Made by a program: the position numbers and the translations under genes. From the NCBI GenBank assembly GCA_949317995.1, contig OX439046.1, forward strand, positions 76,818,786 through 76,882,785: a stretch of 64,000 nucleotides of DNA, read 5' to 3'. Source of the stretch: Acholoe squamosa. Lineage: Eukaryota; Annelida; Polychaeta; Phyllodocida; Polynoidae. The notes below the pieces were generated by a model. The model saw nothing but the letters and a program-made list of their open reading frames with translations. It made no database searches and was not told the DNA's origin. Shown in pieces: positions 1 through 12,474 of this stretch (positions are counted from its first letter, which is position 1; each line of letters begins with the position of its first letter).

Positions 1-3000
1 TAAATACCAGTACACATTATAGTAAGACAACTATCGGCCTATGGTGAGGTACCTGGGGTTAGTAGAGTCGTCTGTAAATACCAGTACACATTATGGTGAG
101 ACAACTGGGGGCCTATGGTGAGGTACCTGGGGATAGTAGAGTCTGTAAATACCAGTACACATTATGGTGAGACAAATGGGGGCCTATGGTGAGGTACCTG
201 TGGTTAGTAGAGTCTGTAAATACCAGTACACATTATGGTGTGATAACTGGGGGCCTATGGTGAGGTACCTGGGTTACAGAGTCTGTAAATACCAGTACAC
301 ATTATGGTGAGACAACTGGGGGGCTATGGTGAGGTACCTGTGGTTAGTAGAGTCTGTAAATACCAGTACACATTATGGTGTGATAACTGGGGGCCTATGG
401 TGAGGTACCTGGGTTACAGAGTCTGTAAATACCAGTACACCTTATGGTGAGACAACTGGGGGCCTATGGTGAGGTACCTGGGGTAAGCGGAGTTTGTAAA
501 TACCAGTACACATTATGGTGAGACAACTGGGGGCCTATGGTGAGGTACCTTGGGTTAGCAGAGTCTGTAAATACCAGTACACATTATGGTGAGACAACTG
601 TGGGCCTATGGTGAGGTACCTAGGGTTAGCAGAGTCTGTAAATACCAGTACACATTATATAACTGGGGACCTATGGTGAGGTACCTGGGTTACAGAGTCT
701 GTAAATACCAGTACACATTATGGTGAGACAACTGGGGGCCTATGGTGAGGTACCTGGGGTTAGCGGAGTTTGTAAATACCAGTACACATTATGGTGAGAC
801 AACTGGGGGCCTATGGTGAGGTACCTAGGGTTAGCAGAGTCTGTAAATACCAGTACACATTATGGTGATACAACTGGGGGCCTATGGTGAGGTACATGGG
901 GTTAGCAGAGTCTGTAAATACCAGTACACATTATGGTGAGACAACTGGGGGCCTATGGTGAGGTACCTGGGGGCCTATGGTGAGGTACCTGAGGTTAGCA
1001 GAGTCTGTAAATACCAGTACACATTATGGTGAGACAACTGGGGGCCTATGGTGAGGTACCTGGGTTACAGAGTCTGTAAATACCAGTACACATTATGGTG
1101 AGACAACTGGGGGCCTATGGTGAGGTACCTGGGTTACAGAGTCTGTAAATACCAGTACACATTATGGTGAGACAACTGGGGGCCTAAGGTGAGGTACCTG
1201 GGTTACAGAGTCTGTAAATACCAGTACACGTTATGGTGAGACAACTGGGGGCCTATGGTGAGGTACCTGGGGTTAGCAGAGTCTGTAAATACCAGTACAC
1301 ATTATGGTGAGACAACTGGGGGCCTATGGTGAGGTACCTGAGGTTAGCAGAGTCTGTAAATACCAGTACACATTATGGTGAGACAACTGGGGGCCTATGG
1401 TGAGGTACCTGGGTTACAGAGTCTGTAAATACCAGTACACATTATGGTGAGACAACTGGGGGTCTATGGTGAGGTACCTAGGTTAGTAGAGTCTGTAAAT
1501 ACCAGTATACATTATATAACTGGGGGTCTATGGTGAGGTACCTGGGGTTAGCAGTGTCTGTAAATACCAGTACACATTATGGTGAGACAACTGGGGGCCT
1601 ATGGTGAGGTACCTGGGGTTAGCAGAGTCTGTAAATACCAGTACACATTATGGTGAGACAACTGGGGGCCTATGGTGAGGTACCTGAGGTTAGCAGAGTC
1701 TGTAAATACCAGTACACATTATGGTGAGACAACTGGGGGCCTATGGTGAGGTACCTGGGTTACAGAGTCTGTAAATACCAGTACACATTATGGTGAGACA
1801 ACTGGGGGTCTATGGTGAGGTACCTAGGTTAGTAGAGTCTGTAAATACCAGTATACATTATATAACTGGGGGTCTATGGTGAGGTACCTGGGGTTAGCAG
1901 TGTCTGTAAATACCAGTACACATTATGGTGAGACAACTGGGGGCCTATGGTGAGGTACCTGGGGTTAGCAGAGTCTGTAAATACCAGTACACATTATGGT
2001 GAGACAAATGGGGGCCTATGGTGAGGTACCTGGGGTTAGCAGAGTCTGTAAATACCAGTACACATTATGGTGAGACAACTGGGGGTCTATGGTGAGGTAC
2101 CTGGGGTTAGCAGAGTCTGTAAATACCAGTACACATTATAGTAAGACAACTATCGGCCTATGGTGAGGTACCTGGGGTTAGTAGAGTCGTCTGTAAATAC
2201 CAGTACACATTATGGTGAGACAACTGGGGGCCTATGGTGAGGTACCTGGGGATAGTAGAGTCTGTAAATACCAGTACACATTATGGTGAGACAAATGGGG
2301 GCCTATGGTGAGGTACCTGTGGTTAGTAGAGTCTGTAAATACCAGTACACATTATGGTGTGATAACTGGGGGCCTATGGTGAGGTACCTGGGTTACAGAG
2401 TCTGTAAATACCAGTACACATTATGGTGAGACAACTGGGGGGCTATGGTGAGGTACCTGTGGTTAGTAGAGTCTGTAAATACCAGTACACATTATGGTGT
2501 GATAACTGGGGGCCTATGGTGAGGTACCTGGGTTACAGAGTCTGTAAATACCAGTACACCTTATGGTGAGACAACTGGGGGCCTATGGTGAGGTACCTGG
2601 GGTAAGCGGAGTTTGTAAATACCAGTACACATTATGGTGAGACAACTGGGGGCCTATGGTGAGGTACCTTGGGTTAGCAGAGTCTGTAAATACCAGTACA
2701 CATTATGGTGAGACAACTGTGGGCCTATGGTGAGGTACCTAGGGTTAGCAGAGTCTGTAAATACCAGTACACATTATATAACTGGGGACCTATGGTGAGG
2801 TACCTGGGTTACAGAGTCTGTAAATACCAGTACACATTATGGTGAGACAACTGGGGGCCTATGGTGAGGTACCTGGGGTTAGCGGAGTTTGTAAATACCA
2901 GTACACATTATGGTGAGACAACTGGGGGCCTATGGTGAGGTACCTAGGGTTAGCAGAGTCTGTAAATACCAGTACACATTATGGTGATACAACTGGGGGC

Positions 3001-6000
3001 CTATGGTGAGGTACATGGGGTTAGCAGAGTCTGTAAATACCAGTACACATTATGGTGAGACAACTGGGGGCCTATGGTGAGGTACCTGGGGGCCTATGGT
3101 GAGGTACCTGAGGTTAGCAGAGTCTGTAAATACCAGTACACATTATGGTGAGACAACTGGGGGCCTATGGTGAGGTACCTGGGTTACAGAGTCTGTAAAT
3201 ACCAGTACACATTATGGTGAGACAACTGGGGGCCTATGGTGAGGTACCTGGGTTACAGAGTCTGTAAATACCAGTACACATTATGGTGAGACAACTGGGG
3301 GCCTAAGGTGAGGTACCTGGGTTACAGAGTCTGTAAATACCAGTACACGTTATGGTGAGACAACTGGGGGCCTATGGTGAGGTACCTGGGGTTAGCAGAG
3401 TCTGTAAATACCAGTACACATTATGGTGAGACAACTGGGGGCCTATGGTGAGGTACCTGAGGTTAGCAGAGTCTGTAAATACCAGTACACATTATGGTGA
3501 GACAACTGGGGGCCTATGGTGAGGTACCTGGGTTACAGAGTCTGTAAATACCAGTACACATTATGGTGAGACAACTGGGGGTCTATGGTGAGGTACCTAG
3601 GTTAGTAGAGTCTGTAAATACCAGTATACATTATATAACTGGGGGTCTATGGTGAGGTACCTGGGGTTAGCAGTGTCTGTAAATACCAGTACACATTATG
3701 GTGAGACAACTGGGGGCCTATGGTGAGGTACCTGGGGTTAGCAGAGTCTGTAAATACCAGTACACATTATGGTGAGACAACTGGGGGCCTATGGTGAGGT
3801 ACCTGAGGTTAGCAGAGTCTGTAAATACCAGTACACATTATGGTGAGACAACTGGGGGCCTATGGTGAGGTACCTGGGTTACAGAGTCTGTAAATACCAG
3901 TACACATTATGGTGAGACAACTGGGGGTCTATGGTGAGGTACCTAGGTTAGTAGAGTCTGTAAATACCAGTATACATTATATAACTGGGGGTCTATGGTG
4001 AGGTACCTGGGGTTAGCAGTGTCTGTAAATACCAGTACACATTATGGTGAGACAACTGGGGGCCTATGGTGAGGTACCTGGGGTTAGCAGAGTCTGTAAA
4101 TACCAGTACACATTATGGTGAGACAAATGGGGGCCTATGGTGAGGTACCTGGGGTTAGCAGAGTCTGTAAATACCAGTACACATTATGGTGAGACAACTG
4201 GGGGTCTATGGTGAGGTACCTGGGGTTAGCAGAGTCTGTAAATACCAGTACACATTATAGTAAGACAACTATCGGCCTATGGTGAGGTACCTGGGGTTAG
4301 TAGAGTCGTCTGTAAATACCAGTACACATTATGGTGAGACAACTGGGGGCCTATGGTGAGGTACCTGGGGATAGTAGAGTCTGTAAATACCAGTACACAT
4401 TATGGTGAGACAAATGGGGGCCTATGGTGAGGTACCTGTGGTTAGTAGAGTCTGTAAATACCAGTACACATTATGGTGTGATAACTGGGGGCCTATGGTG
4501 AGGTACCTGGGTTACAGAGTCTGTAAATACCAGTACACATTATGGTGAGACAACTGGGGGGCTATGGTGAGGTACCTGTGGTTAGTAGAGTCTGTAAATA
4601 CCAGTACACATTATGGTGTGATAACTGGGGGCCTATGGTGAGGTACCTGGGTTACAGAGTCTGTAAATACCAGTACACCTTATGGTGAGACAACTGGGGG
4701 CCTATGGTGAGGTACCTGGGGTAAGCGGAGTTTGTAAATACCAGTACACATTATGGTGAGACAACTGGGGGCCTATGGTGAGGTACCTTGGGTTAGCAGA
4801 GTCTGTAAATACCAGTACACATTATGGTGAGACAACTGTGGGCCTATGGTGAGGTACCTAGGGTTAGCAGAGTCTGTAAATACCAGTACACATTATATAA
4901 CTGGGGACCTATGGTGAGGTACCTGGGTTACAGAGTCTGTAAATACCAGTACACATTATGGTGAGACAACTGGGGGCCTATGGTGAGGTACCTGGGGTTA
5001 GCGGAGTTTGTAAATACCAGTACACATTATGGTGAGACAACTGGGGGCCTATGGTGAGGTACCTGGGGTTAGCAGAGTCTGTAAATACCAGTACACATTA
5101 TGGTGATACAACTGGGGGCCTATGGTGAGGTACATGGGGTTAGCAGAGTCTGTAAATACCAGTACACATTATGGTGAGACAACTGGGGGCCTATGGTGAG
5201 GTACCTGGGGGCCTATGGTGAGGTACCTGAGGTTAGCAGAGTCTGTAAATACCAGTACACATTATGGTGAGACAACTGGGGGCCTATGGTGAGGTACCTG
5301 GGTTACAGAGTCTGTAAATACCAGTACACATTATGGTGAGACAACTGGGGGCCTATGGTGAGGTACCTGGGTTACAGAGTCTGTAAATACCAGTACACAT
5401 TATGGTGAGACAACTGGGGGTCTATGGTGAGGTACCTAGGTTAGTAGAGTCTGTAAATACCAGTATACATTATATAACTGGGGGTCTATGGTGAGGTACC
5501 TGGGGTTAGCAGTGTCTGTAAATACCAGTACACATTATGGTGAGACAACTGGGGGCCTATGGTGAGGTACCTGGGGTTAGCAGAGTCTGTAAATACCAGT
5601 ACACATTATGGTGAGACAAATGGGGGCCTATGGTGAGGTACCTGGGGTTAGCAGAGTCTGTAAATACCAGTACACATTATGGTGAGACAACTGGGGGTCT
5701 ATGGTGAGGTACCTGGGGTTAGCAGAGTCTGTAAATACCAGTACACATTATAGTAAGACAACTATCGGCCTATGGTGAGGTACCTGGGGTTAGTAGAGTC
5801 GTCTGTAAATACCAGTACACATTATGGTGAGACAACTGGGGGCCTATGGTGAGGTACCTGGGGATAGTAGAGTCTGTAAATACCAGTACACATTATGGTG
5901 AGACAAATGGGGGCCTATGGTGAGGTACCTGTGGTTAGTAGAGTCTGTAAATACCAGTACACATTATGGTGTGATAACTGGGGGCCTATGGTGAGGTACC

Positions 6001-7380
6001 TGGGTTACAGAGTCTGTAAATACCAGTACACATTATGGTGAGACAACTGGGGGGCTATGGTGAGGTACCTGTGGTTAGTAGAGTCTGTAAATACCAGTAC
6101 ACATTATGGTGTGATAACTGGGGGCCTATGGTGAGGTACCTGGGTTACAGAGTCTGTAAATACCATTACACCTTATGGTGAGACAACTGGGGGCCTATGG
6201 TGAGGTACCTGGGGTAAGCGGAGTTTGTAAATACCAGTACACATTATGGTGAGACAACTGGGGGCCTATGGTGAGGTACCTTGGGTTAGCAGAGTCTGTA
6301 AATACCAGTACACATTATGGTGAGACAACTGTGGGCCTATGGTGAGGTACCTAGGGTTAGCAGAGTCTGTAAATACCAGTACACATTATATAACTGGGGA
6401 CCTATGGTGAGGTACCTGGGTTACAGAGTCTGTAAATACCAGTACACATTATGGTGAGACAACTGGGGGCCTATGGTGAGGTACCTGGGGTTAGCGGAGT
6501 TTGTAAATACCAGTACACATTATGGTGAGACAACTGGGGGCCTATGGTGAGGTACCTGGGGTTAGCAGAGTCTGTAAATACCAGTACACATTATGGTGAT
6601 ACAACTGGGGGCCTATGGTGAGGTACATGGGGTTAGCAGAGTCTGTAAATACCAGTACACATTATGGTGAGACAACTGGGGGCCTATGGTGAGGTACCTG
6701 GGGGCCTATGGTGAGGTACCTGAGGTTAGCAGAGTCTGTAAATACCAGTACACATTATGGTGAGACAACTGGGGGCCTATGGTGAGGTACCTGGGTTACA
6801 GAGTCTGTAAATACCAGTACACATTATGGTGAGACAACTGGGGGCCTATGGTGAGGTACCTGGGTTACAGAGTCTGTAAATACCAGTACACATTATGGTG
6901 AGACAACTGGGGGCCTAAGGTGAGGTACCTGGGTTACAGAGTCTGTAAATACCAGTACACATTATGGTGAGACAACTGGGGGCCTATGGTGAGGTACCTG
7001 GGGTTAGCAGAGTCTGTAAATACCAGTACACATTATGGTGAGACAACTGGGGGCCTATGGTGAGGTACCTGAGGTTAGCAGAGTCTGTAAATACCAGTAC
7101 ACATTATGGTGAGACAACTGGGGGCCTATGGTGAGGTACCTGGGTTACAGAGTCTGTAAATACCAGTACACATTATGGTGAGACAACTGGGGGTCTATGG
7201 TGAGGTACCTAGGTTAGTAGAGTCTGTAAATACCAGTATACATTATATAACTGGGGGTCTATGGTGAGGTACCTGGGGTTAGCAGTGTCTGTAAATACCA
7301 GTACACATTATGGTGAGACAACTGGGGGCCTATGGTGAGGTACCTGGGGTTAGCAGAGTCTGTAAATACCAGTACACATT
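1..7380. repeat. Higher-order repeat of 2119 bp within the satellite
   Basis: The marker unit with ATAGTAAGACAACTATC begins at 1, 2120, 4239 and 5732. The first two intervals are both 2119 bp, with the same order of unit variants. The third is 1493 bp and lacks about nine units. The fourth copy runs until the pattern changes near 7380. Very high identity between copies implies recent block duplication by unequal exchange. Confidence 0.9.
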
Positions 7381-10300
7381 ATGGTGAGATAACTAGGGGC
7401 CAATGGTGAGATACCTGGGTTAGTAGAGTCTGTAAATACCAGTACACATTATGGTGAGACAACTGAGGGTCTATGGTGAGGTACCAGGGGTTAGCAGAGT
7501 CTGTAAATACCAGTACACATTATGGTGAGACAACTGGGGGCCTATGGTGAGGTACCTGGGTTAGCAGAGTCTGTAAATACCAGTACACAGTATGGTGAGA
7601 CAACTGGGGGCCTATGGTGAGGTACCTTGGGTTAGCAGCGTCTGTAAATACCAGTACACATTATGATGAGACAACTGGGGGCCTATGGTGAGGTACCTGG
7701 GTTACAGAGTCTTTAAATACCAGTACACATTATGGTGAGACATCTGGGGGCCTATGGTGAGGTACCAGGGGTTAGTAGAGTCTGTAAATACCAGTACACA
7801 TTATGGTGAGACAACTGGGGGCCTATGGTGAGGTACCAGGGGTTAGCAGAGTCTGTAAATACCAGTACACATTATGGTGAGACAACTGGAGGCCTAGGGT
7901 GAGGTACCTGGGTTAGTAGAGTCTGTAAATACCAGTACACATCATGCTGAGATAACTGGGGGCCTATGGTGAGGTACCTGGGTTACAGAGTCTGTAAATA
8001 CCAGTACACATTATGGTGAGACAACTGGGGGCCTATGGTGAGGTACCAGGGGTTAGCAGAGTCTGTAAATACCAGTACACATTATGGTGAGACAACTGGG
8101 GGCCTATGGTGAGGTACCAGGGGTTAGCAGAGTCTGTAAATACCAGTACACATTATGGTGAGACAACTGGGGGCCTATGGTGAGGTACCAGGGGTTAGTA
8201 GAGTCTGTAAATACCAGTACACATTATGGTGAGACAACTGGGGGCCTATGGTGAGGTACCTGGGGTTAGTAGAGTCGTCTGTAAATACCAGTACACATTA
8301 TGGGGAGACAACTGGGGGCCTATGGTGAGGTACCTGGGGTTAGCGGAGTCTGTAAATACCAGTACACATTATGGTGAGACAACTGGAGGCCTATGGTGAG
8401 GTACCTGGGTTACAGAGTCTGTAAATACCAGTACACATTATGGTGAGACAACTGGGGGCCTATGGTGAGGTACCAGGGGTTAGCAGAGTCTGTAAATACC
8501 AGTACACATTATGGTGAGACAACTGGGGGCCTATGGTGAGGTACCTGGGTTACAGAGTCTGTAAATACCAGTACACCTTATGGTGAGACAACTGGGGGCC
8601 TATGGTGAGGTACCTGGGGTAAGCGGAGTTTGTAAATACCAGTACACATTATGGTGAGACAACTGGGGGCCTATGGTGAGGTACCTTGGGTTAGCAGAGT
8701 CTGTAAATACCAGTACACATTATGGTGAGACAACTGTGGGCCTATGGTGAGGTACCTAGGGTTAGCAGAGTCTGTAAATACCAGTACACATTATATAACT
8801 GGGGACCTATGGTGAGGTACCTGGGTTACAGAGTCTGTAAATACCAGTACACATTATGGTGAGACAACTGGGGGCCTATGGTGAGGTACCTGGGGTTAGC
8901 GGAGTTTGTAAATACCAGTACACATTATGGTGAGACAACTGGGGGCCTATGGTGAGGTACCTGGGGTTAGCAGAGTCTGTAAATACCAGTACACATTATG
9001 GTGATACAACTGGGGGCCTATGGTGAGGTACATGGGGTTAGCAGAGTCTGTAAATACCAGTACACATTATGGTGAGACAACTGGGGGCCTATGGTGAGGT
9101 ACCTGGGGGCCTATGGTGAGGTACCTGAGGTTAGCAGAGTCTGTAAATACCAGTACACATTATGGTGAGACAACTGGGGGCCTATGGTGAGGTACCTGGG
9201 TTACAGAGTCTGTAAATACCAGTACACATTATGGTGAGACAACTGGGGGCCTATGGTGAGGTACCTGGGTTACAGAGTCTGTAAATACCAGTACACATTA
9301 TGGTGAGACAACTGGGGGCCTAAGGTGAGGTACCTGGGTTACAGAGTCTGTAAATACCAGTACACATTATGGTGAGACAACTGGGGGCCTATGGTGAGGT
9401 ACCTGGGGTTAGCAGAGTCTGTAAATACCAGTACACATTATGGTGAGACAACTGGGGGCCTATGGTGAGGTACCTGAGGTTAGCAGAGTCTGTAAATACC
9501 AGTACACATTATGGTGAGACAACTGGGGGCCTATGGTGAGGTACCTGGGTTACAGAGTCTGTAAATACCAGTACACATTATGGTGAGACAACTGGGGGTC
9601 TATGGTGAGGTACCTAGGTTAGTAGAGTCTGTAAATACCAGTATACATTATATAACTGGGGGTCTATGGTGAGGTACCTGGGGTTAGCAGTGTCTGTAAA
9701 TACCAGTACACATTATGGTGAGACAACTGGGGGCCTATGGTGAGGTACCTGGGGTAGCAGAGTCTGTAAATACCAGTACACATTATGGTGAGATAACTAG
9801 GGGCCAATGGTGAGATACCTGGGTTAGTAGAGTCTGTAAATACCAGTACACATTATGGTGAGACAACTGAGGGTCTATGGTGAGGTACCAGGGGTTAGCA
9901 GAGTCTGTAAATACCAGTACACATTATGGTGAGACAACTGGGGGCCTATGGTGAGGTACCTGGGTTAGCAGAGTCTGTAAATACCAGTACACAGTATGGT
10001 GAGACAACTGGGGGCCTATGGTGAGGTACCTTGGGTTAGCAGCGTCTGTAAATACCAGTACACATTATGATGAGACAACTGGGGGCCTATGGTGAGGTAC
10101 CTGGGTTACAGAGTCTTTAAATACCAGTACACATTATGGTGAGACATCTGGGGGCCTATGGTGAGGTACCAGGGGTTAGTAGAGTCTGTAAATACCAGTA
10201 CACATTATGGTGAGACAACTGGGGGCCTATGGTGAGGTACCTGGGGTTAGTAGAGTCGTCTGTAAATACCAGTACACATTATGGGGAGACAACTGGGGGC

Positions 10301-10976
10301 CTATGGTGAGGTACCTGGGGTTAGCGGAGTCTGTAAATACCAGTACACATTATGGTGAGACAACTGGAGGCCTATGGTGAGGTACCTGGGTTACAGAGTC
10401 TGTAAATACCAGTACACATTATGGTGAGACAACTGGGGGCCTATGGTGAGGTACCAGGGGTTAGCAGAGTCTGTAAATACCAGTACACATTATGGTGAGA
10501 CAACTGGGGGCCTATGGTGAGGTACCAGGGGTTAGCAGAGTCTGTAAATACCAGTACACATTATGGTGAGACAACTGGGGGCCTATGGTGAGGTACCAGG
10601 GGTTAGTAGAGTCTGTAAATACCAGTACACATTATGGTGAGACAACTGGGGGCCTATGGTGAGGTACCTGGGGTTAGTAGAGTCGTCTGTAAATACCAGT
10701 ACACATTATGGGGAGACAACTGGGGGCCTATGGTGAGGTACCTGGGGTTAGCGGAGTCTGTAAATACCAGTACACATTATGGTGAGACAACTGGGGGCCT
10801 ATGGTGAGGTACCTGGGTTACAGAGTCTGTAAATACCAGTGCACATTATGGTATGATAACTGGAGGCCTATGGTGAGGTACCTGGGGTTAGCAGAGTCTG
10901 TGAATACCAGTACACATTATGGTGAGACAACTGGGGGCCTATGGTGAGGTACCTGGGGTTAGTAGAGTCTGTAAAT
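7381..10976. repeat. Second higher-order pattern (about 2.4 kb) within the satellite
   Basis: The marker variant GAGATAACTAGGGGCCAATGG occurs near 7388 and again near 9792, a period of about 2404 bp. Units with GTACCAGGGG and with the longer GAGTCGTCTGTAAATACC junction are typical here and rare in the 2119-bp blocks. The second copy is rearranged before the transposon junction at 10976. Confidence 0.75.
10973..10976. other. Target-site duplication AAAT, left copy
   Basis: The left flank reads TCTGTAAAT and the right flank AAATACCAG. A normal satellite unit reads TCTGTAAATACCAG. The AAAT is therefore present twice, once on each side of the element, as expected from a 4-bp staggered insertion. 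If the outermost T/A is counted in the inverted repeat, the duplication would read as 2 bp; 4 bp is the maximal reading. Confidence 0.85.
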
Positions 10977-11000
10977 GACCAATTGTCATGAATCATCCAT
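10977..11000 (+). repeat. Left terminal inverted repeat of the transposon
   Basis: Begins GACCAATTGTCATGAATC, then ATCCA. The first 23 bases match the reverse complement of the right end with one A/G difference. A smaller internal symmetry (CAATTG) sits at bases 4-9. Confidence 0.93.
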
Positions 11001-12143
11001 ATCTGGCTTTTTTTTCAATAAAAACTCTAAATTAAGTAACATCTGTGTGTTTATCATTTATTCTGGTCGGGATGGGATAGAGCTACAAATGGTATATGGG
11101 TTTTGCATATCTCCGAGGCATATTAAGGGAGTGGGGGGCCTAAAACTGCCCAAAATGAGGCTTTTTTCAAGCAAAAACACAAAAATCTGTACTACATCTT
11201 GTAAAAAAAAAACACAAGGCATATAGGTTCTATTTTGTGTTTTGGTATTTCCCCCATAACAAAGGGAAAATTTTAAGACCATATAGGTATACGTAGGCAA
11301 ATAATTTTATCTGCTGGGGCCAAAAATGTATTTGGGCAGTTTAACGCGGGACCCGACGTATACCCTAACATGGCTTCCCTGCTCTATTTTAAATATAGAA
11401 GGGGGAAGAGAGAAATGTACCATGCAAAGCCTTAACATGTCTATATATGTATAAAAAAAAAATTGGGAGCCTAGCTCTAATATCTTGGCCTGGGTGCTCC
11501 ATCCCGCTCAAGTGACACACTTGGGGTAGTTTTTCGCGTCACCCGACGTATACCCTACTTTCAGTCCTACCACCCCTCCATAATATATTTAACTAATATG
11601 TTATATATGGTAAGTTACCTTATAACCAAGGTATCTAACCCTGAAACAACCAACCCCCTCCTCCACCATGGCACACGGCTATGCCAACATCACTTAGGGC
11701 GGTACCCGACGTACACCCGGGACCCGACGGATCCCCTAGCGCCAAACGCATGAACTAGGCTCCAGCGCGCCATCTGTCGTCTCTTAGCGGTACTGCTCGG
11801 TAGAGTTACAACGGCTGGGAGTCACCCGACGGACGCCGATAGATTTCAAGGTAAGAAATCGATGAATTATGTTTCTTTTCCCGCATAATATGGTACAAGT
11901 ATCTCGAAATAAGTGCAGAACATGTAGGGGAATGTGTATGAACCTCAAAATAGTAGAGTATTACCCCTTAACTGCTCGAAACGGCATATAAACACGACCC
12001 CCTAGCGATATCGCTATGCGCTAACATAGTCAATGCTATAGAATAGGCGGGGATACGACGGGTGACGGTGTACATCGGGTGACTCCTACGGGTATACGTC
12101 GGGTGACGTTCACGGCTAATAACCCATTCTTCTTCCTTTGTAG
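11001..12143. other. Left subterminal region of the transposon
   Basis: Non-coding. It holds five copies of the subterminal motif in GTCACCCGAC orientation (11350, 11538, 11702, 11720, 11821), then three in GTCGGGTGAC orientation (12051, 12068, 12092), just upstream of gene 1. The short open frames here have no protein-like composition. A splice acceptor (CTTTGTAG) directly precedes the gene 1 start codon, so an upstream non-coding exon and the promoter probably lie here. Confidence 0.7.
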
Positions 12144-12474
12144 ATGCCTTATGCCGACCCAAACTCCGAGGCTGCCAAGGCCAGCCGAAAGAAATCAAAG
12201 AAGAAGTGGGAAGAGAAAATAAAGCAGGATCCAGAAAAGCTGGAAAAAAGAAAACAGCAGAAACGTGTAAGTACGAAATATATAAATGAATGTACATGTA
12301 TACTACATGGATTATGCTAGTTGTGTGGCCTATGGGTGTACTTCGGGTGACACATGTAATCTTTTGGGTAGTATATATGGTAAGATAGGAGGGTATACGT
12401 CGGGTGACGCACGTAATTGTTTAGGTAGTATTATGGCATGATCCTTCTGTATTGCCAGGTATACGTCGGGTGAC
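11350..12474. repeat. Left cluster of 16-bp subterminal motifs
   Basis: Consensus GTATACGTCGGGTGAC. Reverse-orientation copies start at 11350, 11538, 11702, 11720 and 11821. Forward copies start at 12051, 12068, 12092, 12336, 12393 and 12459. The conserved core is CGTCGGGTGAC or its complement GTCACCCGACG, and the flanking sequence is unrelated between copies. Multiple subterminal repeats of this kind are transposase-binding sites in hAT, En/Spm and Mutator-like elements, so that role is inferred here. The last three lie inside the first intron of gene 1. Confidence 0.88.

Larger units (their letters stand above)
1..10976. repeat. 71-bp satellite array, left part (runs off window start)
   Basis: Head-to-tail units of about 71 bp, each containing CAGTACACATTATGGTGAG and GGTGAGGTACCT. 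Common variants are a 68-bp unit with GGGTTACAG at the junction and a unit about 12 bp shorter reading ACATTATATAACTGG. No open frame longer than about 60 codons crosses it, as expected for a unit length that is not a multiple of three. The diagnostic variant ATTATAGTAAGACAACTATC recurs at the same point of a higher-order repeat, starting near 1, 2120, 4239 and 5732. From about 7381 a second higher-order pattern takes over. The array continues at 19717 beyond the inserted transposon. Confidence 0.97.

Noticed and set aside
1..10976. Regular repeats that could be read as a CRISPR array
   Set aside because: The units are contiguous variants of one 71-bp sequence with no unique spacers, and the window is eukaryotic.
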